Positions 12,406-25,280 of a stretch of DNA of 64,000 nt are shown here, one piece after another. The position numbers and the translations under genes were made by a program. Each line of letters starts with the position of its first letter. The stretch's first letter is position 1. This DNA comes from Cynocephalus volans (lineage: Eukaryota > Chordata > Mammalia > Dermoptera > Cynocephalidae). The notes under the pieces are model-generated. The model saw only the letters and a program-made list of their open reading frames with translations, made no database searches and was not told where the DNA came from. The stretch spans positions 6,602,535 through 6,666,534 of the forward strand of contig NC_084471.1 of the NCBI RefSeq assembly GCF_027409185.1. The letters are read 5' to 3'.

Positions 12406-13049
12406 TTTGAGAAACTAAAAGAAGTTTGGAATCCTCTCCACCAAAAAATGTGAACCTTGTGACTGCAAGTGCACACTCCTACAAAGTGAGCCTCGCCAAC
12501 CTCGAGGCCACTTCCGGCTGTGACTCAGTTTCCATGGAGGCTGAAGACCACAGCAGGGGTGGAGGTGGGGGTGAAGGGGTGGAAATGGCTTATAGCCAAA
12601 ACCCCAGAATCACCCATTAAGTGCCCAGTGAGGGGGTTCCTTTGTGCAGGCAACTAGCCTACCTTGATTCTCCATGTCCCCTTCAGCCTTGGGTTCTTGG
12701 TGGCCCCAATCAGTTCTTCAAAGTCCCCCGCCACCCTGCGATGCAGGCAAAGCCACGACCCCACGCCCTGCCCCTGGCTTCAGCACCGGGTGTTGCCGCG
12801 TCCCCTCGCTGCTGCTGCCCACTCAGCCATGCTACGTGTGTGGTTGAAACAGGGTTGGATTCATCTCACAAATTATGGCACCCTCTGCCCAAGACTGAGT
12901 TGCAATTTCAAGGGGAGGTTCTGGTCCTGTGTTTGTGGAGACTGTTTTAAGTGTCAGCTGAGAAGGGGAACATTTAGAAGGGGCAAAAGGCAGGGGAAGC
13001 AGAATTTTCTGACCATACTCCAGGCACCAGGCATCTGTCTAACCACTCT

Positions 13050-13160
13050 GGTAGGAAGGCAATGCTCAGAGAGGTCCAGTAAGTTGACTCAGGTCACACA
13101 GCAAGTAAGAGGCAGAGCTGGCATTCAAACCCGGGCCTCCCTGGTCCAAAGTTTACCACC
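13050..13160 (+). repeat. MIR SINE fragment
   Basis: The MIR core words 'aatgctcagagaggtccag', 'aggtcacacagcaagtaag' and 'ctggcattcaaacccgggc' appear in the usual order. Confidence 0.75.
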
Positions 13161-13570
13161 TTCTCACATTACCCTGGGCTACCCACCCCACCCTGACCCC
13201 CACCCCCTAGCACAGCAGGAACCCCTGGACAAAGATAGACGCAAGAAAACAAATCTCAAAAGTTGACAGTCATGGAAGGTTGGGAGATCTCTCCTGCGTG
13301 GTGAGACGTCTGGGGCTGCGGGGTCAGGAGGTGGGGACACATGTGCCATGCATGTGAAACCAGGCTGCTGAATTTTGTCTCCATTTGCACTTTCTTCTGT
13401 TTTTGTTTTTTTTTGGGGGGGATGTGTCTGTGAATTTGGCTTGTCCCCACCCCCAGTGACTCCAGGACAAAGGCCATTTTGTTCCTTGGAAGAATTGGCA
13501 GGGCGTGGGGTCATGGCTTTGCCACGTCTCAGGGCCTGGCAGCCTGCCACATGCACAGGGAAGGGGCTCA

Positions 13571-14203
13571 CACCTAGTGGGGTAACAGGCAAAGCAGCTG
13601 AACCGCAGCGCCCCTAACACAAAGCCCCCTGCAGCTGCCTGCCACATGCACACCTAGTGGGGTAACAGGCAAAGCAGCTGAACCGCAGCGCCCCTAACAC
13701 AAAGCCCCCTGCAGCTGCCTGCCACATGCACACCTAGTGGGGTAACAGGCAAAGCAGCTGAACCGCAGCGCCCCTAACACAAAGCCCCCTGCAGCTGCCT
13801 GCCACATGCACACCTAGTGGGGTAACAGGCAAAGCAGCTGAACCGCAGCGCCCCTAACACAAAGCCCCCTGCAGCTGCCTGCCACATGCACACCTAGTGG
13901 GGCAACAGGCAAAGCAGCTGAACCGCAGCGCCCCTAACACAAAGCCCCCTGCAGCTGCCTGCCACATGCACACCTAGTGGGGCAACAGGCAAAGCAGCTG
14001 AACCGCAGCGCCCCTAACACAAAGCCCCCTGCAGCTGCCTGCCACATGCACACCTAGTGGGGTAACAGGCAAAGCAGCTGAACCGCAGCGCCCCTAACAC
14101 AAAGCCCCCTGCAGCTGCCTGCCACATGCACACCTAGTGGGGTAACAGGCAAAGCAGCTGAACCACAGCGCCCCTAACACAAAGCCCCCTGCAGCTGCCT
14201 GCC
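13571..14203 (+). repeat. 80-bp minisatellite (VNTR), eight copies
   Basis: The word 'cacctagtggggtaacaggc' (or ggcaac) recurs at 13571, 13651, 13731, 13811, 13891, 13971, 14051 and 14131. That is exactly eight units of 80 bp. Copies differ at only a couple of positions: copies 5 and 6 carry ggcaac instead of ggtaac, and the last copy has aaccacagcg instead of aaccgcagcg. A degenerate half unit (tgccacatgcaca) lies just before at 13545-13557. Such homogeneity implies recent expansion or ongoing conversion. No open frame runs through it coherently. Confidence 0.95.
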
Positions 14204-16879
14204 TTTCTCACCCTCCAATAGACCAGCAAGGTGCAGCCTTCGTGGGTGGGGTCTTCACATGCAGATCCCTGGCTTCCTGCTCAACCCCTGATTCTCTGAC
14301 GACCACACCTCAAAGACTCACTGTTGGGGTCCCTTGTTCTCCCAGCTGGGCCTTGGGCAGGACTCCCCCGGGGCTGGGCCCCATATCTGGTCCATGAACT
14401 CACGTAGGTACCTTCGCCTGGACAACCCTTGGGGTGCTGGCCATGCCCAGCCCAACCTTCTCTCCTGGCCTCTCCTGGATCAGAGCCCCCAGCCCTGCAG
14501 CCCCAGGCTCCAGGCAACACAGAGCAGAATCTCCCACTGGTTCCACCAGGCTGGAGGCGAGGACAGCAGCAGCCCCTCGCTCTGGGAGACGCACAGCGGG
14601 ACAGTAGCTACCCTCTTCCCGAAGGAACCGGGAGTCTTCTCTCTCTGTTCCCTGTCTGATGATAAGTCAGGATCCTATCTCACTGTATCTTGCTCATCAC
14701 TGACATATTGGCCACTTGGTCAGATGACCCTGCTGTATGTCCGTTAAAAGCTCGCTGGGGCTGCTGGAGAGATACTGTGTACCCAGGTGGGAGGTCCAAG
14801 GAGCAGGGAGCAGGAGGACCCCTGGGCAGCGACAGTGTCAGGCAGGGGTGGAAGTGGACGCTCTACTTATGGGTTAGAAGCAACAGAGCCAAGGAGAGGC
14901 ATCGGATTGGACTGTGTGGATGGTCCTGAGGGCGAGTGCAGGGTCCCAGCTCAGACCTGCCACAGAGCCAGCACTGGGCAGTGGTGACATGGGTTTGGTG
15001 CTCAGGAGAGAGATTTGGGACTGGGCAGCCCACAGATGGGCAGAGAGGAAGAGGACGGGCCGAGGTTATAAATACAACCTAGAATTTTTCTTCCCTGCCA
15101 CCTTCTCTCCAGTGAGCTGCCTGGAGCAATTCCTGGAATTTAGCACTTGCCCACTCTATCCATATTGAATGAAAGGATTCTTACTCCTGGTCACGGCAGG
15201 AGGGTTTTAAGCTCAGACCTTAATGCAGAAATGGGCCCTCGTTACATCGATTACAGTAAAATGACCCCGAGGCTGCTGGGTGTCAGGAGGAGATTGCAGG
15301 AGGATGGTCTGATGAGAGGAGCCTGCAGGAGCCCACAGGTTGGCTGCCTGGGGAAGGCTGTGCCCTGACCCCCAGGACCCGCCCTGCAGTCTGGCCAGCA
15401 GACAGCTGTGTGCTCACTTCCAGCTGGTCCACAGGAGGGGAAAACAATCTGACTGTAATTTGCCATCAGCTCAGGATTCTGCACAGCCTCGGTGCAGGAG
15501 ATCGATGGGCCCACTCCCAGTAGTGACAGACCCCAGAGCTCAGAACCCAGGCTTGCTGTGGCCCTGGCCCAGCAGGGGGCCACCTCCCTGCCAGAGGCCA
15601 TCTGTGGCGGAATTAACTGCATCATCGGGCTGTGCTGGCCAGGTAGAGAGAGACAGTGACCCCACACTGACACCATCCAGGTAGCAGCAGGCAGGAGTGG
15701 TTGGAGCCGGGCTCAGGGTCCCCTCAGCAGCTGTGGGGTAGCCTTGGGGGGGCGGTCACTTAACCTCATTAAGCCTCAGACTCCTCCTCTATGAAACAGT
15801 CTTCAAAGAACACCCCAGGGCCATGGTGAGTTTATGGCATGACCGGAGCTCTGGGCAGCACAACATGAATCAATTTTATTTGTTCTGATAGCTGCCTTTA
15901 ACCTCGTCCTCTCCAGCCCCTTTGAGGTGAGCCCACAGGCTTCCAGCACATTCAGGGATCAAGTCCACCCCATCCATGCCCCCATCCAGCTAAAGTGCTG
16001 GCCTCTTGTCCCTCCTCCCACCCCAGCTCTGGTGGCCGGGGACTTGCGGTGTGTGGGGGAATCATCGTTGGGTTTTTCCTCCGCTCCTCGCTTACCCACC
16101 CGGGGAATGGGAACACAGAAGGGTTGTGGCAGGGGCCTGGCAGGGTCAGAACAGGTTTTACCCACAGTCTGTGTAGTGTTCCTATGGTCATGAATCTAGA
16201 TAAACCACAGTGTCATGAAATGCCAAGGTAGACACTGACCCATGTACACGGGAATCACTGATGTGATACCCCTGGAAAGCAGAGGATCAGACTACTTGAC
16301 TGCTCCTAGGAATGGGGAACTCTCTACCTGAAGTGACAGCCCATTCAGACTGTCTCTCCAGCTCCTACAGTTGGGGCCCTTCCTCTGAATCCTTCCCAAA
16401 ACATCTCCCTCCTGGCCCCAGCCCTGCCCCTTGGAGACACAAACAGCATGGCTTGGCCCTGCAGAGGTTGTCTGTTGCACCAGACACTGTAGCAGCCTCT
16501 CCCACGAGGAAGCATGTTAGCAGCACCAAGCACCTACTATGTGCTTCAGAAGCTCCTACTAGTGCTGCAGCACCACGCCCCCGAGATGGGCCATCGTACC
16601 CATTTTAAACAGGGAGAAATGGGCCAGAGGAGGCCATAGGGCCTGAGAGTGGCCGATCTGGGATTGGCCCCAGGCTGGCAGACTCCAGAGTAGCGCTCTG
16701 AGCTGTTCCCCACTCCTGCCTCCACACAGGGACACAAGAGGCCAAGGTGAGAGTGTGCACCTGGCAAAGCTGGAGGTGGAGGCAGGGGCCTAAAGCCAGA
16801 GACAGCAGGGGGGCAGGATCAGACTGGGGCTGAGAGCCAGCTCCATACCCTGAAGCAAGGGCCAGGACAGTTTCCTCAT

Positions 16880-16955
16880 CTGGGACACAGACACTCAAGG
16901 GTGGGCAGCTTGCTCAAGGTCATGCACTAGTGATAGGCAGAGCCAGGATGCACAC
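16880..16955 (+). repeat. MIR SINE fragment
   Basis: The core words 'cagcttgctcaaggtcatgc' and 'gtgataggcagagccaggat' are recognisable. Confidence 0.55.
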
Positions 16956-17439
16956 ACCTTCCCACACTCTGGGTGGGACCTCAAGGACAGCATCCCAGCG
17001 CTGGCTCAGCACATTTGAAGACTGAAACTCTCCCAAACAGCTGGCAGGGCTCAGCTGTGTCCCCAAAGATGCCAGCAGCAGCTGGGTGAACTATGGGGGG
17101 CAGGGTCCTCTCGCTCCCCTGCACATGGCGGGGGAGGGGCGACAAAATGTTCAGCCTCCCAGGCTATTCTTACATCGAAAGGAGCAAGGTCACCTTCCTG
17201 TCCCCAAGAGAGAAGTGACTCAGACTTGGACACGCTGACAGAGGACATGGGATACGGTCTGCCTGCTCTGGAACGCAGGGACAGCTCAAGGCCCAGGGAA
17301 TAGGCCAGTGTGAGCAGCCAGGTAGAACTCTGCCCCCAGCCCCATGTGTGGCTTGTCTTGTTGGCTGTCCTGTAGGCAGACATGGGATTCCACCATCCCA
17401 TCACCGTGCTTCGTAGGCGCCAGGGCCGGCACTGAGCTC

Positions 17440-17545
17440 TGGGGTGCCTCCACTCACGGATGTGTCCCCAGCACCCAGGACACTGCCTGGCACACAGGAA
17501 GGGCCTCCACAGATATTTGTTGAATGAAATGACTCATCTGTGAAT
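17440..17545 (+). repeat. L2 LINE 3' end
   Basis: The L2 terminal words 'tccccagcacccaggacac', 'tgcctggcacacagga' and 'atatttgttgaatgaaatga' mark the 3' end of an ancient LINE2 copy. Confidence 0.7.
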
Positions 17546-18619
17546 AAGTCCCATCTTCTTTTTGAGAAATGTGCTGTCAGGTGGGGAAGGAAGATACTTT
17601 AATAATAATAACCAGCCAAACATCTATGAAGCATTCTCGACGTGTCAGCTACCACAGTGAGTACTTTTCCCACCTTGTTCAGTCCTCATGACACCTGCAT
17701 GACATGAACGCATTTCACCACATCTTATACACAGGAGGCCAGGCCCCAGAACTGGGTGTAGATTAGAAGAGGTTTATGCCAGGCAGGGACTCCAGACTCC
17801 AGCATTGACCGCTGTGCTAGCTTCAGGAGGGTGGCTGTAATGGGAGCCCTGACAGAGGTGGCTTCACTGGGTCCTGGGATGGACAGGTGGGGGGTTGGGA
17901 TCCAGGAAGAGGTACCACGTTGTAATGACCTGTGAGTCTGAAATGCCCTGTCCCAGGGAGGAAGCCAGGGCCTCTGCTGTGTCTGCAGCCGCTGGTTAGG
18001 TGACACTGAGCAGACCAGGAAGACTGGCTGCCTGTGGGTGTGGGGAACCAGAGAGGGCATGGGCAGAGAGGATGGTGTTTGGGCAAGATCCCTCTGGCCG
18101 CCTTGTGGAGGGGGCATGGGCAGGAGCCAGGACAGCTGTGGAGGGCTAGGGGACAAAATCCAGCAAGAGTGTATTTTGGTGGGTTGCAGACCATTGGAGC
18201 CCTGAGGAGTAGAAGGATGAGTTAGGGGGCAGAGACACCAGCCAGGTGTCGCTGGCTTCCTGATGTGGGTGTCCACTGCCCTTAGCTGAGGTGGAGACAA
18301 TGGAAGCCCATCCAGCTCCTCATGCCACCCTCTGCCACACTGCTCCCTCCACCTTGCACCTGCCAGCCCATCCAGCATACCATCTGTATGATCACGCATC
18401 AGTCCCTCCATCACAAAACACACTCAGCATTACCTGGCTGCCTGTCTAGCCACCACACAGACCGCCAAGCATCCCTGTCTCTCTGTCCCCCATGCATTCG
18501 CCCTCCAAGAGTTACAAGCGTCACACAGGCTAATTATGTAAAATGCTTGGAACAGTGCCTAGTACCTCAGTAAGTGTTAGCTATAGGTAAATGAGTATTA
18601 CTATTGCTATCATTGTCTC

Positions 18620-19170
18620 TCTGAAGACCCACCCACCCATCATTCACCCGTTAACCCATCTAGGCACACATCCATCACCCAACCGTCTCTCGTTACTTAC
18701 GCTTCCATCTATCCATCAACCCGGCCCTTCATTCATCTCTCCATGTAGCTCTCACTACTCAGCTGTCCACTGGCACACTCATTCTCCAGGAACTTGCTCT
18801 CCCATCATCCACCCACCCTCCCATCCACCCACCCTCCCATCCATCCACTATCTACCCATCTGTCCATTTATCCATCAATCCGCCCATCCACTTATCCATC
18901 CATCCACTCACCCACCCATTCACCTACCCACACATCTACCCATCTGTCCACTTATCCATCCATTCATCCACCCGCCCATTCATCCATTATCTACCCATCC
19001 ACCCATTTATCCATCAATCTATCCATCCATCCTCTTCTCCCTCCATCTGTCCATTCAACCATCCACTAACCCATCCATTCATCCATTATCTACCCACCCA
19101 TCCATTCAACCATCCACTCACCCACCCACCCAGTGTCTACCCATCCATCCATCTACCATCTGGTCACTCA
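18620..19170 (+). repeat. (CCAT)n-type tetranucleotide repeat block
   Basis: About 550 bases are dominated by CCAT, CATC and CACC words (for example 'ccacccatccatccatc'), interrupted by point changes. The open frames through it are repeat-encoded His/Pro/Ser-rich artefacts. Interruptions suggest an old, decayed simple repeat. Confidence 0.9.
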
Positions 19171-19559
19171 TCCCCACATTCAGCTGCTCATCCACAGGTA
19201 TCCATCTACTGGGTAGCTCAGTCCTCTGCTCATCTCCCAGGAAGCAAAGTCATGCAAACTTGAATCTGATGCAAGGACTCTCAGTGTCTTTGGGAAGGCC
19301 AGGCCAACACCAAGCAATCACCTATTAAAACAGGGGCCTTTGCTCTAAAGGCCAGGAGGAAACAGAAAAGGGAGAGGCCAATCTGAGCAGACTAATCAAG
19401 GGAGACTTCCTGGAAGAGGGAGAGCTTTTTGAAGTTGTGACTTCCCAGGGCCCTCCCAACATCAGCTCACCCCACTAGCTTGCAGGAACCAGGTTCCAGG
19501 GCTGCTCCACTCCATTCACGGCTCCTCTGGGTTGCCTCAGTCACCTCTGCAAACATTAC
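19171..19559. other. intergenic, nothing recognised
   Basis: No exon or clear repeat recognised. Confidence 0.35.
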
Positions 19560-19910
19560 CTTGTTATCTTTTCCAATGACAAAGCCAAGCTGTGGAGGCA
19601 GCTCGTCCGTGGTTTCATGCCAACAGAAAACTAACATTCCAGGCTGAAGGCTTTGAGTCCACCTGTTGGTCCAGGGGAGGGAGGGGGAGACGTGGGGAGA
19701 GCTGGGAGCTGGGAAGAGAGGGTCCTAAGCATGCAGCAGAGTTAATTATAGCACCTTTACCGACAGGACTTTGCACCTCATTATCTGCCGGGGGAAGAGC
19801 AGCTTCGTTTGGGGTGTAGGAAAATTAATTAAAGGTGGGGACACACCGGGAGTGTTGAGGATGAGAGGTGCAAGGCAAATGCCACATGTGCTTATTAATA
19901 AAACACCAGT
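19560..19910. promoter_or_regulatory. candidate conserved non-coding element
   Basis: This unique-looking island carries AT-rich factor-site-like words. They include TTAATTAT (19742-19749), the 8-bp palindrome TTAATTAA (19825-19832), 'cttgttatctttt' and 'gcttattaataaaac'. It is not a recognised repeat. It lies about 11 kb upstream of the SHISAL1 CpG island. Enhancer function is inferred. Confidence 0.3.
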
Positions 19911-21289
19911 GCCCACTGCAGACGTGGCCAGACTGCACTGGCCTTCCCGGGGGAGCCGCAAGGGGCCATTGCTTCTTGCCTCTAGGCTGGCTTGAGGAGT
20001 CCAGGCCTGTTAGAACCATGCATGCAACTCCACGCACCAAGGCCCACTCCAGGGGGGGCCCTGTGGTGGGTGATGCTGGGGACACTGAGCCAAGTCAGAC
20101 TCAGGCCTGGCGCTTGGGGAGCTCCTGGAGATGACAGAAGCAAAGAAAGGAAGCATCACTCCACTGTGGCCAGGGTTGTGATGGGCAGGAGGCCCAGCAA
20201 AAGCAGAGACCCAGACAAGGGCTCAGAGAAGGCACTAGAAAGAGAGAACAAATGATCTGGGTCCTCAAAGAGAAAAAGGAGCAAGAGAGGCAGTCCAGGA
20301 AGAGAAAACAGAAAGTGCTGGGGTCTGGTGGCATGAAAGAACAGCATCTTCAGAAAAGGTGAGAGGCTGAGCAAGCCTAGGGTGGCCTTGTGGCAGGAGA
20401 TTGGGCAAGAAGGCAGGTGGAATCCAGACTTTATGCTGAAGGTAGTAGGGAGCCGTAGAAGGTTTTCGAGCAGGAGAGTGATGCTGTCAGATTTGGGGTC
20501 CACACAGATCCTTTGGCTCCATTTTAAGGATGGCCCAGGGGACTGGAGAATGGAGTCAGGGAGATTGTTGCCTACGGCACAAGTCCAAGCAGGAGACAGT
20601 GAGGCTTGAACCAGGTGGCACCAGTGGGTACTAAGAGGAGGGTACTAGGAGAAGAAGCTGAGAGGCTCAAGCTGGACTGGAGGCTCTCTGCCCAGTGAGG
20701 CCAACACGCCTGGCAACTGTGAGCCCCACTGGGAAAGAGTGTGAGCCCGTGTCATCAAGGATGGGGTTCCTACACAGACTGGTCCCTATGTCTGTGGCAC
20801 AGACCCATTGGGCACTGTCCTCCACACCCCAGGTCCCATTTGTGGATCCTCAGCCTGCAGACTCCACCTCTGGGAGCTGGGACAGCCTGCAAGCTGCATG
20901 GGTGCTACATCCACGTCCTCCCACGCGCCCGCCTTCCTCACGCTCCCTCCCTGCTCTCCCAACAGATGGCAGGACCTCAGCCATACTGGCAAAAGGTGCT
21001 AGCCTTGGGCCTCGGGCAAGTCCCTCCGCAGCCTCAGTTTCTTTGTCTGGTCTCCCAGAGATGGGCGTGGTGATGAACAGCCGCATCACAGTGATTGAGA
21101 TAATGTCTGTCAAGTGCACAGAACAGTAGCTCGACACAGTAGTAGTTATTTTTACGGATGATGATGCAAAGGGCCTAGTGGCTTGCACAGGGCAGATGCT
21201 TAAGGTATAGCAGTTGTTACTCTGACGAGTGAAATACCAAAGTATAGGCACTAGCCACTTGTGGGAGAAGTACCAAAAAGAGTCCCTAC

Positions 21290-21460
21290 TATGTGCCAGG
21301 GTTTGTGCTGGCACTTAATAATATAGCCTCAGCTGACCCACCATCGCAGGGCCCCTAAAAGGGAGGAATTGTGGGTCCATTTCAAAGATGAGGAAATTGA
21401 GGCTGAGAGAGGGAAAGTGACTTGTCCTTGGGTGGCATGCTGCTGGTAAGAGGCAGACCG
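21290..21460 (+). repeat. MIR SINE fragment
   Basis: The words 'tactatgtgccagggtttgt', 'caaagatgaggaaattgagg', 'gagagagggaaagtgacttg' and 'gctgctggtaagaggcaga' appear in MIR order. Confidence 0.7.
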
Positions 21461-22869
21461 GGGAGTGTGACTGCAAAGCTGGGCATTATTTTGTTATTGT
21501 CATGTTCAAATGAAACATGAAGGAGATAAGGAGGCTTAATGTGCGGGGTGGCCTTGGGCAAGTCACTGGACTTTTCGATCCTCAGTTTCCTCTCCTGCAA
21601 CTGGGGCTCATGCCTTTGCTCATGCGTTGCTCTGGCTGGCCGTGATTCTCAGGTCCGTCTTTGCAGGATGTGCCCAGAATACTCCCACAGCGCTCTGAGG
21701 CAGAAGGCAGCCGATTATCTCTACTGGCCTGGGCTCCAGTACCAGGCACTGGTTCTGGGGAGACTTTGGAGCAAGATGGGAGTGAAACTGCCTGCAGAGG
21801 GCCTAGCCCCTCACATGGTCCGGATCCAGGGTGGGGAGGGGGAGACAATCCCGTTCCTGGACACTGAAGTGAGACCTTGTTTGCTCTAAGCGAGAAAGTG
21901 ATGTTGGTGTAAGTTGTTCTGAACTTAGAAATCTAACACAGCACAGGTAGCACCTTTCACTTACCAGCTGTGTGACCCTGGGAAAAGTACTTAACCTCTC
22001 TGATCCTCCCCATCCTCTGCTGAAATGATGCAAAAATAGTAGTGCTTTCCCATGGCCAGCTGGTGGGGCTCATGAGGAAGTGCTTGCAAAGCCCCAGGCC
22101 TGACAGGAGGTTTCCTTTCCTTTCTCCTCTTCCAAATGAAACAGGGCTCAGCTGGCCCTGGTGAGCTGGGGGAGCCCTCGGACAGGACCTGTGGGGTATA
22201 GCAGGCCTGTGGCCACGGGCACGCCCGCCTTAGCTTCCTCCCTGTGGTCACACCCCGTCGGGCCCTGGAGCAGCCTGCTGGAGGTTCTGATTCATCACGG
22301 ATGCTGACCCGTGAGCAGGGTTACAGCTGGGGCTGGCCGGTGGCCACACAGGCGGGGGCTACCTGGCCAGGACCACGGGCTCCGCCCTGCTGACCAGCCC
22401 ATGGCCACTTCCCCACCGCTGGGAGCCTCACCAAAACAGAATCCAGACAGATGCTGGGACCTACTGGCAAAGGTTCTTCTTTCCCTGGGTTTTGTGGAAA
22501 AATGAGAACTTGAAATAACAAAGGTTGCTCGGTGAGGCCAAGCAAAACAATCTACAAGAAGCCACTCTGCGAAATCAAAGAGGCCTGGAATGCTGGCCTG
22601 GGCCACAGGGCCCTGAGCTGTTGAACCCCAGATAACCTGTCTCCCAGTGCCTGGTCTAAACCAGCCAGAAGCCAGTGCTGAGCTGAGCCTACCCGAGTCT
22701 CCCACTGTCTGGGCCAGAGGAGCCGACCAACAGTGGGCATGGAACAGATGGGGACACTGAAGCTTCGGGAAGCAAAGCCAGCACACGCCTCCATTCCAGA
22801 AGCCTCTACTCTGTTCCTTGTTGCATCAAGGTCAAGACTAGGGGCCTAGGGTGGGGGCCAGGGAGGGAC

Positions 22870-23000
22870 AGACCCAGGTTCAAATCCTGGCTCCACCACT
22901 TCCCAGCTGTGTGATCCTGAGCGAGTCTCATAACCTTTCTGGGCCTGTTTTGTTATCTGTAAATAGGAACACATGTCCAAGTGGCACTGCGGGGCACATA
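22870..23000 (-). repeat. MIR SINE, antisense
   Basis: The antisense MIR words 'caggttcaaatcctggctc', 'cagctgtgtgatcctgagc', 'ataacctttctgggcctg' and 'ttatctgtaaatagg' are in order. Confidence 0.8.
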
Positions 23001-23359
23001 GCACCCAAGAAGTGGAAGTCCCAACTCGGTTTCAGCTAAACAGATACTTACTGAGCCAGTAGCCTTTGCCCAGCCAAGGAGGGGAGGAGAGAGAAGAAAA
23101 GGCACACTTCCTGCCCCTGCCCAGGTGGCTGTCCACCTAATGAGAGAGAAAGGGTAGATCTTCATCTGGGGAAGTTTAGGTGACTTGTCCAGGGCCATAC
23201 AGCTACAAAGCTGAGACTCCTGCTCTGTCCTAGGCTGCCTTGCTCTACCTTCAGGGACTTAAAAGGACCAGTCAATAGAGCTAAGCCCCACGCTAGTCCC
23301 TCTAGACAGAGGCTTCTGAGAAGGGGTGCCCAGGGCAGTAGAAAGAGTACCTGCACTGA

Positions 23360-23455
23360 GATCCTCAGATTTCTGCCCAGCCCTGCCTCTCAGGAGCTGT
23401 GTGACCTTCAGCCCATTACACGACCTCTCTGGGCCCCTTTCCTGCAGCTCTGGGG
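23360..23455 (-). repeat. MIR SINE fragment, antisense
   Basis: The words 'caggagctgtgtgaccttca' and 'acgacctctctgggcccctt' identify a diverged antisense MIR. Confidence 0.6.
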
Positions 23456-24779
23456 TGAGGGAAGCACCCTGCCCTTCCTCGCTGCAATTTTGCAAGGCAA
23501 AGATGGGTGTGGAGGGCAGTCAGGGAACGAAGGGGCTTCCGCACGGGTCAGTGATCCTGACTATGGCTCTTGTTAATATTATTATTCCAGGGACCTGCTC
23601 TGGGGAGGGCTAGGCTGTGTGGAAATTAGGCCTGTTGCTGAGGGTGCCTGGCTCAACCTACCAATTTGCATTGCGTTAATTCTCGTCGTCTGTGCACTGG
23701 GTTTGAGACGCCTCATGGCAAGACAGAGTGAGCTGTGAGAGCCTCCAGCTGCAGAGAATCCAAACCCAGGTTTAGACACAGAGCACCGGCAAAACGGGGA
23801 ACGGATTTTGTCATCCGCCCATATAAGCCTGATGCCATGGAGGTTCAGGGTGGGGCTGAGGGTCCGAGGTGTGGGTGGGTCTCTCTCACTTCCCCCGGAC
23901 AAACCCCTCTACCTCCTGTAAAGAGCTCTGGGCTGAAGCCAGCTGTCCTTATCTCCAATTTACAGATGAGAACACGGGGCTGCTGCAGGTGAGCCAATTT
24001 CTCCAGGTCAGCAGCTGGTGTAGGGGAAGCCGGGATTCAAGCCCGGGCCTTGGAAGTGCAAAACCAGGGCTCCGTCATTCACCAGCAGGATCACAGCTCC
24101 ACACCTCTGTTCTCAGCTCCTCACCTGTGAAAATGTTACAATGACAGGTTATGATAACAGCGCCCACCCCACAGGCTCGTTTCAACTTAGTGCACAGAAT
24201 GCACTGACAACGGAGCCTGGTGCTACCTGAGTGGACGTTCTAACCAGTGACAGCCTACAGATGAGGAAACTGAGGCCCGAGGTGGCCAAGAACAGCACTG
24301 AGTCCCTGGGGCTCTCATTTTTCATCTTTTGGAAGTGAAGTGGGTTCTCCGTTCCCCAAACCCTCCTGGACCCCCGTGCCCCGCCGTGGCAGACCCCTCC
24401 CCGTGAGCCTGGGCCACATGGCGGTTCCTGCATGGGAGCATCTCAGTGGCCCAGCACCTTGGGGCTCCTGGGGCAGGCAGGTCTGCAAGGGCAGCCTCTG
24501 GAGCCTCAGCACCACCCCAGGAGCTTTGCCTGTTAGAATCAGCTGTCCGCAAGCATGGAGCAGGGCCCGCACTGCCAGCTTTCTCCACACTGGCGGGACT
24601 GTCTTTTCTCTCCCATGTTGAATGCCACACCGGGGTTCAGACTTCACCCAGAAGGTCTGTAAGCAGAAGGGTGGCAACGTCAGGGTTGTGCCGTACTGAA
24701 GATCGTCCTGGCTGTGTGGAACGATGGGCTCCGAGGAGCTTCACCCCACAAAAAAGGAATTAGCATGAGTGGTTGCTGA

Positions 24780-25280
24780 GTAGATTCGTCTTCTATTGCT
24801 GCAGAACAAACTGCCAGGAACGGAGCAGCTTCAGACACCACCCGTCTGTTCTCTCGCAGTTCTGTAGGCCAGAAGTCTGGGCCGGCGGGCCAGGCTCTCT
24901 GTTAGGGTCTCACGGGCTGACTTCAACATGTGGGCTGGGTTGGGCCCTTGCCTGGAGGCTCTGGGTAAGAATCCGCTTTGGCACTCATTCAGGGTGTGGG
25001 CAGACTCCAGTTCCTGTGGTTGTAGGACTGAGGTCCTGCTTCCTGGCTGGGTGTTGCTTGGGGGCTGCTCTCAGCTTGCCTGAGACCCTCCAACTTGGCA
25101 CCAGCCCACCTCATGTCAAATCCTCTCACACTGGGGTTGCTTGGACATCATCTGCTACCAGCTGGAGAAAACACTCTGCTTTTAAAGGGCTCATATGATG
25201 GGTCAGGCACATGAGATAATCTCCTTATCTTAAAGTCAGCTAATCAATAACCTTAACTATATCTGCAAAGTCCCTTTCAC
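24780..25280 (-). mobile_element. diverged MLT1-type MaLR LTR, antisense
   Basis: It opens with 'cttctattgctgcagaacaa', then has 'gcagttctgtaggccagaag' and a middle section of the older MLT1 subfamilies. It closes with 'taaccttaactatatctgc' and 'aaagtccctttcaccatgta'. It is more divergent than the other MLT1 copies here. Ends are approximate. Confidence 0.6.

Larger units (their letters stand above)
10626..13570. other. upstream intergenic, no gene seen
   Basis: No supported exon. An open frame of 291 codons at 11304-12179 (+) lacks any recognisable domain and conflicts with overlapping frames. A 12-bp perfect inverted repeat (12367-12405) and a MIR core (13050-13160) are listed separately. 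A run of ten C lies near 12141. Confidence 0.45.
14204..18619. other. upstream intergenic, no gene seen
   Basis: No supported exon. It contains a MIR core near 16880-16955, an L2 3' end at 17440-17545, and scattered low-complexity GC-rich DNA. The largest open frame (17725-18423, minus, 232 codons) has no recognisable domain. Confidence 0.45.
19911..24779. other. upstream intergenic, no gene seen
   Basis: No supported exon. A common ancient repeat (words like 'gcaggagagtgatgctgtca' near 20469) and several MIR cores are present; the clearer MIRs are listed. A (CA)n-free, GC-rich composition dominates. Confidence 0.4.

Noticed and set aside
13571..14203. Regularly spaced repeats that could suggest a CRISPR array
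   Set aside because: The whole 80-bp unit repeats, including what would be spacers, there are no cas genes, and the context is a mammalian genome.
18591..19328. A 245-codon His/Pro/Ser-rich open frame
   Set aside because: Encoded by the CCAT tetranucleotide repeat; purely compositional.
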